A stretch of DNA of 64,000 bases. Origin: an uncultured Poribacteria bacterium (GTDB taxonomy: Bacteria; Poribacteria; WGA-4E; WGA-3G). The DNA lies in NCBI GenBank assembly GCA_951828385.1, contig OX639973.1:434001-498000 (forward strand), in the 5' to 3' direction. Below, one piece after another: positions 9,226-18,230 of this stretch (the stretch's first letter is position 1; every line of letters starts with the position of its first letter). The translations under genes and the position numbers were made by a program. The notes under the pieces were generated by a model, which did not search any database, had not been told where the DNA came from, and saw only the letters and a list, made by a program, of their open reading frames with translations.

Positions 9226-9324
9226 GCACAGGCTAACAGCCTATGCTACAAAGATGTCCACTTATTTATGGGCTTCACTATAAGTGTATCCTATTGAGAG
9301 CAATAAAGTCAACTTCCCATTTCC

Positions 9325-11187
9325 CTATGCTTCTCGCCTCATTTCAATGAGATGCGCGCCTTCGAGCCCCGCGCGCACATCTTCATCATAACTCGTTACG
9401 ATGACTTGGTGTTCTTCGGCGAGTTGATGAATGAAATCTACCATCAATGTTTTCCGTTCGCCGTCTAAATGGAGGGTTGGATCGTCGAACACGAAGAACC
9501 CGGGGTTGCCTAAAACTTTGGCGAGGGCAACTTTGAAACAGAGGTATAGGAACATCTTCTCGCTACCGCTGAGCAACATGAGACTCCGATCTGCACCATC
9601 TATATTAAGGGAGGGAAGTAGATGATCGCGTTGTAAGTCGACGCGCGTTTGCCCCTCATTCCCGCCGGAAGTAGAAAAGAGTTGCATCTTGTCGAGCCAG
9701 TGATGCAATTCGTCCTCAGCGGGTTTGAGGATTTGCCGTTGGAGTGCTTCAATAGTCTTGTCAATCCCGGTGCAGGCGAGTTCTATGCTCAGGAGTGTCC
9801 TTTCAACTTTCGCTGCGTCTCTGTTGACCCGTTGGAGCGCGCCGAGTCTGTCTAAACGGACGGCTTCCTCCTGTTTGAGTTTGCCGAGTCGTTCACGCTC
9901 GCTATCAATCTGTGCCTTCAATTGCGGTTTATCAAGCGTTGCGGGGATCTGTTCGCTCTGTTGGACCCCTCTTTCACTCAACCGGGATGTAAGTGCTTCA
10001 AGTTCAGTCTGAATCTTATCAATCTCTTTGGCGCGTTGTTGACATTGCGTTGAAAGTGTTTGCAAAGTCTGGAGGCGTTGTTCGAGTTCGCGCCGGCTCT
10101 TTAAATTTTCAGTTTCCGTTTCTAACGCTTGTTTGTGTGTCACCAACTCGGCACTGCGTTGCGATTTCTCTTCCGCTTTTTCATCTACAATCCGTTGTAC
10201 GACTTCTTGTTCAACCTGCTGATAACAGGTCGGACAGTGCTGTTCGTCACTTTCAATGAGTGTTCGGAGCGTGTTACATACACTCGTTAGCGCTGCGATT
10301 TCGGATTCAAGGCGACCGGTCCGTTGTATCAGTTTATCTCGTTTTGCTTCTAATCCGGAGGCTTCCTGAATCGCAGTTTCGATATCAGTTATTATCTCTC
10401 GTAGCTGCCCAATATCGTTAAAACCGCCCAGTGCCTCATTCTGCTGTTGTGTAAGGGTGTCCAACTGCTTTTGTAAACGGCTCTGATGCTGCACCCACTC
10501 TGCGATGAGTGCGGAATCGCCGGTCTCAGCACCATAAGCGGCTTCTAAGTCTTTTAACTTTGCTTCAATCCGTGTGATCTCGGCTTCGTTTACATTTTGT
10601 GCATTGAACCGGAGACTATTCTGATGGGCGCGAATTCTGCCTTGTTCACGTTTCGCGATACGACGTGTATCAATGAACCGCTGCCGGACCTGTATGAGTC
10701 TGTCAATACCGAGGAGGGTATGGAGAATATCGCGCCGCGTGGTGGACTGACGCGCAAGAAATTCAAAAATTTCGCCCTCACGGAGGAAAGTCGTAAGTGC
10801 GAGTTGTTCATGCATAATACCGAACCGTTCTTGCAACAACGCCTCTGTTACCCTGACCCGTTTCTCATCGAAAAGTACCTGCCACGCGCCGTTTTTTTCA
10901 CTACGGAGCTGGATCCGTTTACCGGTGGCTCTGAAGAGTTGGTAGCGTTCGCCATTCACGACGAATTGGAGCCCTGCAGTGCCGCTATAGGCTTTAGCAC
11001 TCTTGATGGCTGAAGCATCAACGCGCGGTACAATCGGTTTCCCCGTCAGCGTGAAGAAAATAGCGTTGACAAGCGTGCTTTTCCCACTGAAATTGGGACC
11101 AAAGATGAGATTGATGCCGTCATGCAGCTCAAAATCTTGCTGTTGGAAACAACCGAAAGTCTTAAGGCGTATCCGTTCGAGCAGCAT
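9325..11187 (-). CDS. Rad50/SbcC-like ATPase with zinc hook
   Basis: ATG 11187 is preceded by AGGGG, and the resulting 620-residue protein is a compact SMC-type ATPase. It has a Walker A motif (LIFGPNFSGKSTLVNAIFF) near the N-terminus, coiled coils around a CPTC zinc hook (EQHCPTCYQQ) in the middle, and a C-terminal half with the ABC signature (MLLSGSEKMFLYL) and Walker B (FFVFDDPTLHLDG). It is shorter than classical Rad50/SbcC. Such ATPases pair with an Mre11-like nuclease in end processing; none is adjacent here, although a 68-codon gene ends one nucleotide upstream and is probably translated with it. A role in DNA repair or defence is inference. Confidence 0.82.
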   Translation of the reverse strand: MLLERIRLKTFGCFQQQDFELHDGINLIFGPNFSGKSTLVNAIFFTLTGKPIVPRVDASAIKSAKAYSGTAGLQFVVNGERYQLFRATGKRIQLRSEKNGAWQVLFDEKRVRVTEALLQERFGIMHEQLALTTFLREGEIFEFLARQSTTRRDILHTLLGIDRLIQVRQRFIDTRRIAKREQGRIRAHQNSLRFNAQNVNEAEITRIEAKLKDLEAAYGAETGDSALIAEWVQHQSRLQKQLDTLTQQQNEALGGFNDIGQLREIITDIETAIQEASGLEAKRDKLIQRTGRLESEIAALTSVCNTLRTLIESDEQHCPTCYQQVEQEVVQRIVDEKAEEKSQRSAELVTHKQALETETENLKSRRELEQRLQTLQTLSTQCQQRAKEIDKIQTELEALTSRLSERGVQQSEQIPATLDKPQLKAQIDSERERLGKLKQEEAVRLDRLGALQRVNRDAAKVERTLLSIELACTGIDKTIEALQRQILKPAEDELHHWLDKMQLFSTSGGNEGQTRVDLQRDHLLPSLNIDGADRSLMLLSGSEKMFLYLCFKVALAKVLGNPGFFVFDDPTLHLDGERKTLMVDFIHQLAEEHQVIVTSYDEDVRAGLEGAHLIEMRREA

Positions 11188-11188
11188 A

Positions 11189-11395
11189 TTAGTTGCCCCT
11201 TTTCTCATGGATAAGATCATAAAGCATTTGGGCTCTGACCTTTTCGCGTCCGTTTTTTAGCGTGAATTCAAACGCGTTCACAATTGCTTCAAGTTCAGCG
11301 GGCCCTAAAGTCCTATACTTTTCATCACGTTGAAGAAGTGCCTCAATTTCTTTTCTGTAGATATTCAGCGTTTCATTTTCAAGGGAGATGTCCAT
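11189..11395 (-). CDS. Small conserved-looking protein coupled to the Rad50-like ATPase
   Basis: This 68-residue charged, helical protein (MDISLENETLNIYRKEIEAL at the N-terminus) ends just before the start of the Rad50-like gene, so the two are translationally coupled. I do not recognise a family. Its size and position suggest a small partner of the ATPase, but this rests on context only. It begins 15 nt downstream of the aminotransferase stop, so a transcript from 12612 could cover all three genes. Confidence 0.6.
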   Translation of the reverse strand: MDISLENETLNIYRKEIEALLQRDEKYRTLGPAELEAIVNAFEFTLKNGREKVRAQMLYDLIHEKRGN

Positions 11396-11409
11396 ATCGG
11401 TGTCTCTTT

Positions 11410-12612
11410 TTAAATTTTCGTTTTGATCTGCATCAAGCGTTCGGCGGCTTCAGCGAGGATATCATCCGCCATGCTGAACATAAATCTGAACTTTGTTTTG
11501 CCGAGCTGTGGACGACTGTAGAAACTGGAACCGGGGACACCGCCTACCCCAATTTCCTTCACTAACCAGTGCGCGAAGGTTGTATCATCGGGAAACCCAA
11601 ACCCGGTAATGTCCGTCATAATGTAATATGCGCCCTCCGGTTGATGGCAAAGGAATCCGGCTTCTGTGAGGTCATTCACGAGACGTTTGCGATTCTTATC
11701 ATATTTCGCTACCAACTCTTTATGGTAACTTGATGGCAGATTGAGAGCGACGACCCCGGCACGCTGAAGCGGATGCGGCGCGCCGACGGTGAGGAAGTCG
11801 TGCATTTTTCGGATCGCATTGGTTAAAACCTCGGGTGCGATGACATAGCCCAACCGCCATCCTGTCATAGAGTACGCTTTGCTCAACCCTGACACGGTAA
11901 TCGTCCGATCTCGCATCTGTGGCAGGGAGCCGATGCTGATATGGGGCTTTTCATCGTAGATCATGTGTTCGTAGATTTCATCGGTAATCGCGAGACAGTC
12001 ATAGGCACAGCAGAGATCTGCAATTTCTTGCAGTTCGTCACGCGTAAATACCTTGCCGAGGGGGTTGTTTGGGGTATTTATGATAATCGCTTTTGTGTTA
12101 GCAGAGAAGGCATCTTGGAGTTCTGCAGGATCATAAGTAAAGTGGACAGTACCGTCAGGTGCTGGTGTCTCTTGCAATGCGACATAGACCGGCTTTGCAC
12201 CAGAGATGATCGTATCCGGTCCGTAGTTTTCATAAAAGGGTTCAAAGATGATAATTTCGTCGCCAGCGTTGATGATGGCGAGAAGCGAGGAAAGCATGCC
12301 TTCAGTGGAACCGCAGGTGACAGTGACGTTTTTATTCGGATCTGTCGGGATGTCGTTAAACGTCGTCATCTTCTGGGCGATTGCTTCTCGAAAGGACGGT
12401 GCGCCCCATGTGATGCTATACTGATTATATCCTTCTTGGATCGCTTCAATCGCGGCGGTTTTGACTTCGGGAGGCGGTTGATACGCTGGCGTGCCTTGAG
12501 AAAGGTTAATCGCATTGTAGCGCAGACAGAGCTGCGTCATGCCACGGATGACGGATTCACTGAAACGGGTAGATTTGTCTGAGAGTTTAGATTGTAGTGA
12601 AATTTTGGACAT
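11410..12612 (-). CDS. Class I/II pyridoxal-phosphate aminotransferase
   Basis: This 400-residue protein has all fold-type I aminotransferase signatures: INLSQGTPAYQPPPEV near the N-terminus, CGSTEGMLSSLLAII, INTPNNPLGKVF, ITDEIYEHMIY, the PLP-lysine motif SGLSKAYSMTGWRLGY, and a C-terminal arginine region (KFRFMFS). The overall pattern is that of methionine/kynurenine/aspartate-type enzymes that move an amino group to a 2-oxo acid; the exact substrate cannot be read from sequence. It lies 30 nt downstream of the O-methyltransferase gene on the same strand. Confidence 0.88.
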   Translation of the reverse strand: MSKISLQSKLSDKSTRFSESVIRGMTQLCLRYNAINLSQGTPAYQPPPEVKTAAIEAIQEGYNQYSITWGAPSFREAIAQKMTTFNDIPTDPNKNVTVTCGSTEGMLSSLLAIINAGDEIIIFEPFYENYGPDTIISGAKPVYVALQETPAPDGTVHFTYDPAELQDAFSANTKAIIINTPNNPLGKVFTRDELQEIADLCCAYDCLAITDEIYEHMIYDEKPHISIGSLPQMRDRTITVSGLSKAYSMTGWRLGYVIAPEVLTNAIRKMHDFLTVGAPHPLQRAGVVALNLPSSYHKELVAKYDKNRKRLVNDLTEAGFLCHQPEGAYYIMTDITGFGFPDDTTFAHWLVKEIGVGGVPGSSFYSRPQLGKTKFRFMFSMADDILAEAAERLMQIKTKI

Positions 12613-12642
12613 CCTCTCTCAATGTTAATACACAAGAACGTA

Positions 12643-13194
12643 CTACAACTCGGTTTTATAGCTCAAAATGACACCATCATCTAACGGGATATCGACAGAA
12701 TGTAGTGTTGGCGTGTTAAAGACGAATTCGACATAGTCCGGCATTTCGTCGCGCATGGTTACGGTGTCATCAGCGACAATTAAACCCCTCGGACGGATGT
12801 TCGGCAACGCCAATTCCAGATAGCGTCGATACTCGCCTTTTTCTGCGTCAAGGAACACAAGGTCGAAGGTTGTGTCACATTTCGGGATTTCGTCGAGTGC
12901 GTTTCCGATGCGGACCTCAACGATACTGTCAAGTCCGGCTTCCTGAAGGTGTGCCTTTGCTTCAGCTGCACGTGTTGGATCAAACTCCAGCGTGATGAGC
13001 CTACCGCCTGTCTTTTTCAGGGCTGCGGCGAGATAGATGGTGGAGTATCCGTTACTTGTTCCGACTTCAAGGACGTTTCGCGCCTGAATGGATTGGATAA
13101 GAATAGAGAGAAATTGCCCGTTCTCGGGCGCGATATTGGTATACTGTTTCGCTGTTTTTTCGAGCCGTTTTAGAACGGGTTCGTATTGTTCCAT
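12643..13194 (-). CDS. Class I SAM-dependent O-methyltransferase
   Basis: This 183-residue protein carries the SAM-binding motif NVLEVGTSNGYSTIYLAAAL, an acidic motif II (LITLEFDPTRAAEAKAHL), and VFLDAEKGEYRRYLE, which in catechol-type O-methyltransferases supplies a metal or SAM ligand. Length and motifs fit the Methyltransf_3/24 group. The acceptor is unknown. It is the upstream neighbour of the aminotransferase and is probably co-transcribed with it. Confidence 0.85.
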   Translation of the reverse strand: MEQYEPVLKRLEKTAKQYTNIAPENGQFLSILIQSIQARNVLEVGTSNGYSTIYLAAALKKTGGRLITLEFDPTRAAEAKAHLQEAGLDSIVEVRIGNALDEIPKCDTTFDLVFLDAEKGEYRRYLELALPNIRPRGLIVADDTVTMRDEMPDYVEFVFNTPTLHSVDIPLDDGVILSYKTEL

Positions 13195-13222
13195 AGTGTT
13201 TCAGGGCTTAAAGATAAGGAGA

Positions 13223-13245
13223 GAGGCGACAAAAATTGCCGCCTC
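13223..13245 (-). terminator. Probable terminator hairpin
   Basis: GAGGCG and CGCCTC form a stem around an AT-rich loop just downstream of the LamG gene (stop at 13261 on the minus strand). A clear T-tract is missing, so this is tentative. Confidence 0.4.
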
Positions 13246-13260
13246 ATTTCAGTTATTCAG

Positions 13261-14043
13261 TTAGCGAAGTTTCTTAATTTTGCCCCAAGACGTGGCGAGT
13301 TTGTCCTTCGGATTAACAGCCAAGAACTCATCAGCACCCATCTCCATGCTCTGTTCCATTTCATCATCAGAAAGCGCACGGTTCCAGAGGCGCACCTCGT
13401 CAACCATACCGGGCCATGCTTCACCGGACCATGTCCCGATCTGAATTCGGCTCGTAGCCCCTGCGGGTGCTACCGGATTATTGGAATCCTGCTCGTGGGT
13501 TACCTTGCCATCCACGTAAATTTTGACCTTGCCTTTGTTATCCGATGTGTGGGTATAGGAGAGGTAATACCATTTCCCAGTATCCAAGCCGGTTTTGTTA
13601 TCGTTAATGTCCAAGAACCCACCACCGGCACCGTTTGTCCAAACCTTGATGCCGTTTTGGGGATTCATCCCGTAGCCGAATCCGATATGTCTTCCACCAC
13701 CGCCCATACGGGTGCCGAAAACAATAGCGTGTGCGCTCGGCAGTCGGTTGAGATTAACCCAAGCGGCTTGTGTGATTTCATCTTCAATGTGAAAAACTGC
13801 GTCATCTTCAATTGCGACAAAATCGCTGGATGCGCTAAATTCGAGTGCTTTCCCAAATTTGCCATCAACCCATTTTGCGCCGCCGTTGAGTTCACCGTCA
13901 AAGCCGTTTTCTGAGAAATCTTCGGTTGCTTTACCGTTTCCTTCGTCAAGTGGCATGTACAAGACAAGCCCTTCGAGCAAATCGGCAGTGGCAAAAGTGG
14001 TGCATACCGATACAAGGAATAAGATTAGAAATAGTTGTTTCAT
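13261..14043 (-). CDS. Secreted LamG/concanavalin-like domain protein
   Basis: The 260-residue protein has a signal peptide (MKQLFLILFLVSVCTTFATA) and one LamG-like jelly-roll domain (LVLYMPLDEGNGKATEDFSE through WPGMVDEVRLWNRALSDDEM). Such domains bind glycans or proteins. The C-terminal tail reads VNPKDKLATSWGKIKKLR, similar to the tail of the WD40 protein at 5018, which hints at a shared export or anchoring signal. It stands alone between the O-methyltransferase and SMP-30 genes. Confidence 0.82.
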   Translation of the reverse strand: MKQLFLILFLVSVCTTFATADLLEGLVLYMPLDEGNGKATEDFSENGFDGELNGGAKWVDGKFGKALEFSASSDFVAIEDDAVFHIEDEITQAAWVNLNRLPSAHAIVFGTRMGGGGRHIGFGYGMNPQNGIKVWTNGAGGGFLDINDNKTGLDTGKWYYLSYTHTSDNKGKVKIYVDGKVTHEQDSNNPVAPAGATSRIQIGTWSGEAWPGMVDEVRLWNRALSDDEMEQSMEMGADEFLAVNPKDKLATSWGKIKKLR

Positions 14044-14135
14044 AAGTTACCTCCATAGAGATTGTAATTAATATGTACAATATTACCACAAATCGGGCAA
14101 TTTGTCAAGACTTCGGTATTATAGAAAAAAAGTAT

Positions 14136-14972
14136 CTATTGGAACAGCTGCCAACTCCTGCCCGGTAGATCTGCACGAAACACCTCTACATTTCCACGGT
14201 CTGCCATTGTGACGTAGCACGTGCGTCCATCTGGCCCCCCGAAAGCAATATTCGTGCAAAGCTTCCCTGTTAACTGTACTTCCAGTACCACCTCGCCTCC
14301 GGGTGATAATTTTGCGACCGTTCCTTTGCCGTGCCGAGTGATATAGAGATTGCCTTCAATATCACACCGCATCCCGTCCATATTGAAATCAGGAAACTGA
14401 ATCAGTAACCGTTTGTTGCTAACTTCTCCTTCGGCGGACAGGTCATACGCCCAGACGTTGCGTTGTGCGGATTCGTTGACGTATAGTACTTTTTCATCCG
14501 GACTCACTTCAATCCCATTTGTCGTACCCATGTCCGCTTCCAAGAGCGTTACCTTTCCATCGGTATCCACACGCCAGATTTGTCCGGTTGAGGCTCCCCA
14601 ATTCGGATCACTGGCATAGAGAATATCGTTCGCGCCGATAGCGATGTCATTGGGTTGATTCATTGCCGGTTCATGTGCATGGACGCTGATTTCCCGCGTA
14701 TTCATATCCACCTTGAGAACATTGTGATTGGTATAATCCGCGATAAACATGAAACCCTCGCTGTTGAAACGGATGCCGTTGCCGATGCTACCGGTCGGTA
14801 GTTCCACAAAAACACTTGCCGTCCCATCAGGCGTTACTTTACCGATGGTGTGTTGTCTTGCGTAGTTGACAGCGTATAAATTGCCTGCTGCGTCGCAGGC
14901 AGGTCCCTCAATCCCGGATGTAAATCCGTTGAGAGGTGTGAATTCCTGAGCGACAAAAAGTTCTTCGTTCAT
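14136..14972 (-). CDS. SMP-30/gluconolactonase family protein
   Basis: This 278-residue protein is a six-bladed propeller of the SMP-30 family. The expected metal ligands are visible: Glu in GIEGPACDAAGNLYAVNY, Asn in TNGIEVSPDEKVLYVNES, and Asp in the DGMRCDIEGNLYITRHG region. These enzymes open sugar lactones such as gluconolactone with a divalent metal. No signal peptide is seen, so it is probably cytoplasmic. It begins 17 nt after the FIST gene on the same strand. Confidence 0.85.
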   Translation of the reverse strand: MNEELFVAQEFTPLNGFTSGIEGPACDAAGNLYAVNYARQHTIGKVTPDGTASVFVELPTGSIGNGIRFNSEGFMFIADYTNHNVLKVDMNTREISVHAHEPAMNQPNDIAIGANDILYASDPNWGASTGQIWRVDTDGKVTLLEADMGTTNGIEVSPDEKVLYVNESAQRNVWAYDLSAEGEVSNKRLLIQFPDFNMDGMRCDIEGNLYITRHGKGTVAKLSPGGEVVLEVQLTGKLCTNIAFGGPDGRTCYVTMADRGNVEVFRADLPGRSWQLFQ

Positions 14973-14989
14973 TGTTTAACTCCATGAAT

Positions 14990-16162
14990 TTAGTTTGCGC
15001 TACAAAGTACAAACACGCCAGTATACGCGTGTGCGAAGTTATGTCCACCAATGGGTGCGAACTCTGAATTCCCGAAGAACCCGATAACAGGTAGCCCGGG
15101 AAATTTTTCTTGGATAACGCTGATGTCGTGATTTGCGGTGCCATAAAGCCCTTTGCCACGCCCTAAGCAGTTAAAGTAGAGTCCAAACGCGGGGGGTTGC
15201 TCCCGGGTTTTCTCAGCCAATTGTGCGATAATTACCTGAATTTCTTCTGCAGCTGCAAGTGGGTTCCGCAGATGGAACTGCACCAACTGTCCCTCTTTTA
15301 CTTCTTCGGATATAGCAATAGCAGCATGTTGCTCATTAATACCGACAAGATTGCGAATCAGAAAATCGCCGCGGGTCGGATTTTCGTTTGTATCATCCAT
15401 CGCAATCCCGACGAAGACAGTGCCGCCTGACCGGCGAATATCGTCCTGCGTTAGCAGTTGCAACGCGCCTTTAAAGTTTTCCAACGCTGGTTCACCGTCT
15501 AACTCAAAGATGACGCGCCCGTCGGCTTTTGTGACCTCACGCGGTTTGCCAATAGGTTGACAGCCCTGTGCGACCCCAATTTCCGTGCTGAAATTTCCGC
15601 TTAAAAGAAGCCCTGCGACACCACCCTCCGTTGCTTTTGTGCCTTGCCAATGGTACATCTGTGCGCCGGTTCCGTCGCCCGAAACAGCAGCACCCACCAC
15701 AGGCAGCGCAGCACTGTCCCCACCGATATGCTTTATGAGCTCCGCCGGATTCACAGCACGAATATCTGGAAAAATTACCAGCAGTGAACCGTCGCGTAGT
15801 TCTGTTTGAATACGTTCCTGTATCTGTTCGCCAACCTCGGATTCCGTTCCTTGTGCAGTAAAAGAGACTGCGGAAAGTTGTTCACCGCGGAGAACCATCA
15901 CAGCAAGGGTAGGTTCTTCTTCAAACTCACCCGCAGAAGTCAAGATGCTCATCCCCGTACACCCGACGAGTTCCTCACAACTGGAGTTGGCGTGAACTGC
16001 CTGATATAACTGTTCATATTCCGTTTGATAGTTAATGGTTGCGAATACGATGGCGATGTCGGCTTTAGCAATACCAGCGTTCCCCATTGCCAGGCGTGTT
16101 GCGTGCTCCGCTGCTTCGGCAGTGGAGAGGTCATGTGAATGTCCCACACCTACATGAATCAT
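14990..16162 (-). CDS. FIST N/C domain sensory protein
   Basis: This 390-residue protein has a FIST N-terminal domain (MIHVGVGHSHDLSTAEAAEH, then ELVGCTGMSILTSAGEFEEE) and a FIST C-terminal domain (PPAFGLYFNCLGRGKGLYGT, then LPVIGFFGNSEFAPIGGHNF). FIST domains are thought to bind small ligands such as amino acids in signal transduction. There is no attached kinase or regulator domain, so this is a stand-alone sensor. It heads a two-gene unit with the SMP-30 gene. Confidence 0.85.
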   Translation of the reverse strand: MIHVGVGHSHDLSTAEAAEHATRLAMGNAGIAKADIAIVFATINYQTEYEQLYQAVHANSSCEELVGCTGMSILTSAGEFEEEPTLAVMVLRGEQLSAVSFTAQGTESEVGEQIQERIQTELRDGSLLVIFPDIRAVNPAELIKHIGGDSAALPVVGAAVSGDGTGAQMYHWQGTKATEGGVAGLLLSGNFSTEIGVAQGCQPIGKPREVTKADGRVIFELDGEPALENFKGALQLLTQDDIRRSGGTVFVGIAMDDTNENPTRGDFLIRNLVGINEQHAAIAISEEVKEGQLVQFHLRNPLAAAEEIQVIIAQLAEKTREQPPAFGLYFNCLGRGKGLYGTANHDISVIQEKFPGLPVIGFFGNSEFAPIGGHNFAHAYTGVFVLCSAN

Positions 16163-16348
16163 TTTTTCTCACCCACCTTTTTCTTTTATGATACAGCACC
16201 TACGAGAAAAGGTCAACCTTTTGTGTCTAAAAACTCAGGGTTATGCACCTACCGGGCCGGGTCCGCCAAAATTTGGGTAGAAAACCGAGAGCTAAAACAC
16301 CCCTACGAAAACATCCCCATATTTTTTCAATTTACGATAAATAGCTTT

Positions 16349-16356
16349 AAAGCGAA
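16349..16356. repeat. Left target-site duplication of the IS4-type element
   Basis: AAAGCGAA occurs here and again at 18020-18027, directly flanking both ends of the element, as an 8-bp direct repeat. Confidence 0.75.
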
Positions 16357-16440
16357 AATTCATTTACCCCCATTTTCTTTTTAAGGGTTGTGTTGTAAAG
16401 GGTATTGATAGAAAAGTATAGGGAAGTTAGGGATGTCGTG

Positions 16441-16508
16441 ATAAAATACCTCCATACAGAAACAAAAATTTTTACAGGAAGTGTAAAAAATGTATGGAGG
16501 TATTTTAT
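16441..16508 (+). promoter_or_regulatory. Stem-loop that hides the transposase ribosome site
   Basis: Positions 16441-16458 and 16491-16508 are perfect 18-bp inverted repeats around a 32-nt loop. The right arm contains the GGAGG (16496-16500) of the transposase. RNA read in from outside the element would fold and block translation, whereas a transcript starting in the loop would not. This foldback control is known from other IS4-family elements; here it is inferred. Confidence 0.6.
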
Positions 16509-16511
16509 GAA

Positions 16512-17949
16512 ATGCGGATATACCCCAAATGGGTCCATCCAAAGAAAATGATAACACATTTTTCAGAAGTTTTCAAGGATGTTGATGTCAAAGGGTGTGT
16601 AAATATTTTGGCAGCGTTCCCTTATAGAGGCGGTTTTACCCCGATTGATACCTCGCCACCCCACATAGCACTCCGCTGGAGTGCAGCTACGGACGATATT
16701 GGTTTCTATAGATATATCACGCCTCCGGCGTGAAGAAGTCTTTATCTTTAAAGATACCTCTTTGCTCCAGCGGAGCAATATATCTATAGAAAAAGATTCT
16801 CACCTGCTCTTGCACTCCAGCGGAGTGCTATGTAAACAAACCTGTCCTATCAAAAAATTAAGGAAACCGTGACAAAAACTTTACACACCCGATGTCAAAA
16901 AAACGAGCCTGCGAAATCTACTGTTCGTTATCTTGGCAGTCGCTGTTGCGAAAACGTTTCGCATCAACGCCATCGCCGCGCGTCTGCCGATCGTCGTGAA
17001 AAAAGAGAAGTCGAAACAAAAACGGTTGCTTCGGTTCCTTGAAACACCTTTACCCCTTGATGCGCTGATGGAGGCGTGGTGTCTTTTCGTCTGTCGCTGG
17101 GTCTGGACAAGGACACAACATTACTTCTATGTGCTCATTGATGAGACCGACCTCCCTAACGGTTGGAAAGCACTCGTGGCATCTATCCCGTTTAGAAACC
17201 GTGCTATACCTATCTTTTGGTTAGTTTATGAAGATCAAGAGATCCGAAACATGACCTATAAAAGTCATAATACTCTCATTCAGGACTTCTGTCTGAAAGT
17301 CAATGATCTGACACTCAGTGTTCTCGGAACTCAAAAACAGAAACCCTTGTTCGTCTTTGATCGAGGGTTCGCACGCGCACAATACGTCATTGGCTTTCTC
17401 AGGTCAAAGCACATCGCCTTCGTCATGCGTATCTGTCGCAACGTCGGTATCACCCACCAAGGCAACACAAAGAAACTTGATGACACGGACACCGGCGGCT
17501 ATTCAAACGTCCTTTATCATCAAAAACACCAGATACCGCTCAACCTTTATGTCTACAGAGACCCGACTTTCAAAGAACCTATGTATCTCATCTCAAATGT
17601 CTATCAAGACGCTGAAATCCTTCACTGCTACAAACGCAGAATGCAGATCGAACACGGATTCAGAGACATCAAAACGCGCTTCGGATTCCGACATATCGTT
17701 TTGAAAAAAACCGAGAAAGCACGCATCGCACTTTTATGGTTCATTGCCTGTCTAACTTATGGACTCACCTTTCTCTGTTATGAGAAAGCCATACAACCCG
17801 TCGCAGCGCATCGCAATACGAAACGCAAACTTCATGCTGTTATTACTCTGATTAAGGATGTTTTGACGCAGACTTGGACTTCTCAAGCACTTCTGACTTC
17901 TCTTGAAGACTGTCGATGCAGAGGCGACACATGCTTAGCAACCTATTGA
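16512..17949 (+). pseudogene. IS4-family transposase gene split by a MITE
   Basis: The N-terminal part starts at ATG 16512 after GGAGG and reads MITHFSEVFKDVDVK up to 16592. The frame resumes at 16900 as KTSLRNLLFVILAVAVAKTF and runs to 17949. Removing the 298-bp insert and one copy of its 9-bp duplication restores a single frame of about 380 residues. DDE residues are visible in LIDETDLP, FVFDRGFA and the IS4 YREK signature YKRRMQIEHGFRDIK. The gene is therefore inactive unless the insert is excised. An internal start at about 16933 would give only a truncated protein. Confidence 0.82.
16593..16890. mobile_element. 298-bp MITE inside the IS4 transposase
   Basis: The ends are the 11-bp inverted repeats GGGTGTGTAAA and TTTACACACCC, flanked by the 9-bp duplication GATGTCAAA (16584-16592 and 16891-16899). 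The inside is packed with short palindromes such as GCACTCCGCTGGAGTGC, TCACGCCTCCGGCGTGA and GCACTCCAGCGGAGTGC. It encodes nothing recognisable. The 9-bp duplication and end sequence differ from those of the host element, so a different transposase moved it. Confidence 0.85.
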
Positions 17950-18019
17950 CTTTCTCGCACACACAACAACCTATAACAACTATAATCTATACTCACAAAA
18001 AAATGGGGGTAAATGAATT

Positions 18020-18027
18020 AAAGCGAA
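18020..18027. repeat. Right target-site duplication of the IS4-type element
   Basis: Second copy of AAAGCGAA; see 16349-16356. Confidence 0.75.
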
Positions 18028-18196
18028 AAAAGATGCATGAAAACAGGGTATGTGATATACTAAATTATTGAACTTATTTACGGTGGGTTGAACAATTGAT
18101 ACACCATTCACCTACATTTCGGTTTGGAAGCCTAAGTCTTTAGACTTGGGAGGAAAAACCGCCTGAGTGCATTAGACCCAACGGTTGAAAAAAGAT

Positions 18197-18225
18197 TTGA
18201 CACTGGATTAAAAAAGTAGTATAAT
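18197..18225 (+). promoter_or_regulatory. Consensus promoter of the tnpB transcript
   Basis: TTGACA at 18197-18202 and TATAAT at 18220-18225 match the sigma70 consensus at all 12 positions, with 17 nt between them. The predicted start at about 18232 is the first base of the structured leader. Confidence 0.8.
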
Positions 18226-18230
18226 GAGAG

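Larger units (their letters stand above)
16357..18019 (+). mobile_element. IS4-type insertion sequence, interrupted by a MITE
   Basis: The ends are perfect 15-bp inverted repeats (AATTCATTTACCCCC at the left, GGGGGTAAATGAATT at the right), continuing imperfectly into CATTTT/AAAATG. They are flanked by the 8-bp duplication AAAGCGAA. The element is 1663 bp including a 298-bp MITE inside the transposase gene, so the original insertion sequence was about 1.36 kb. It sits upstream of the FIST gene. Confidence 0.82.
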
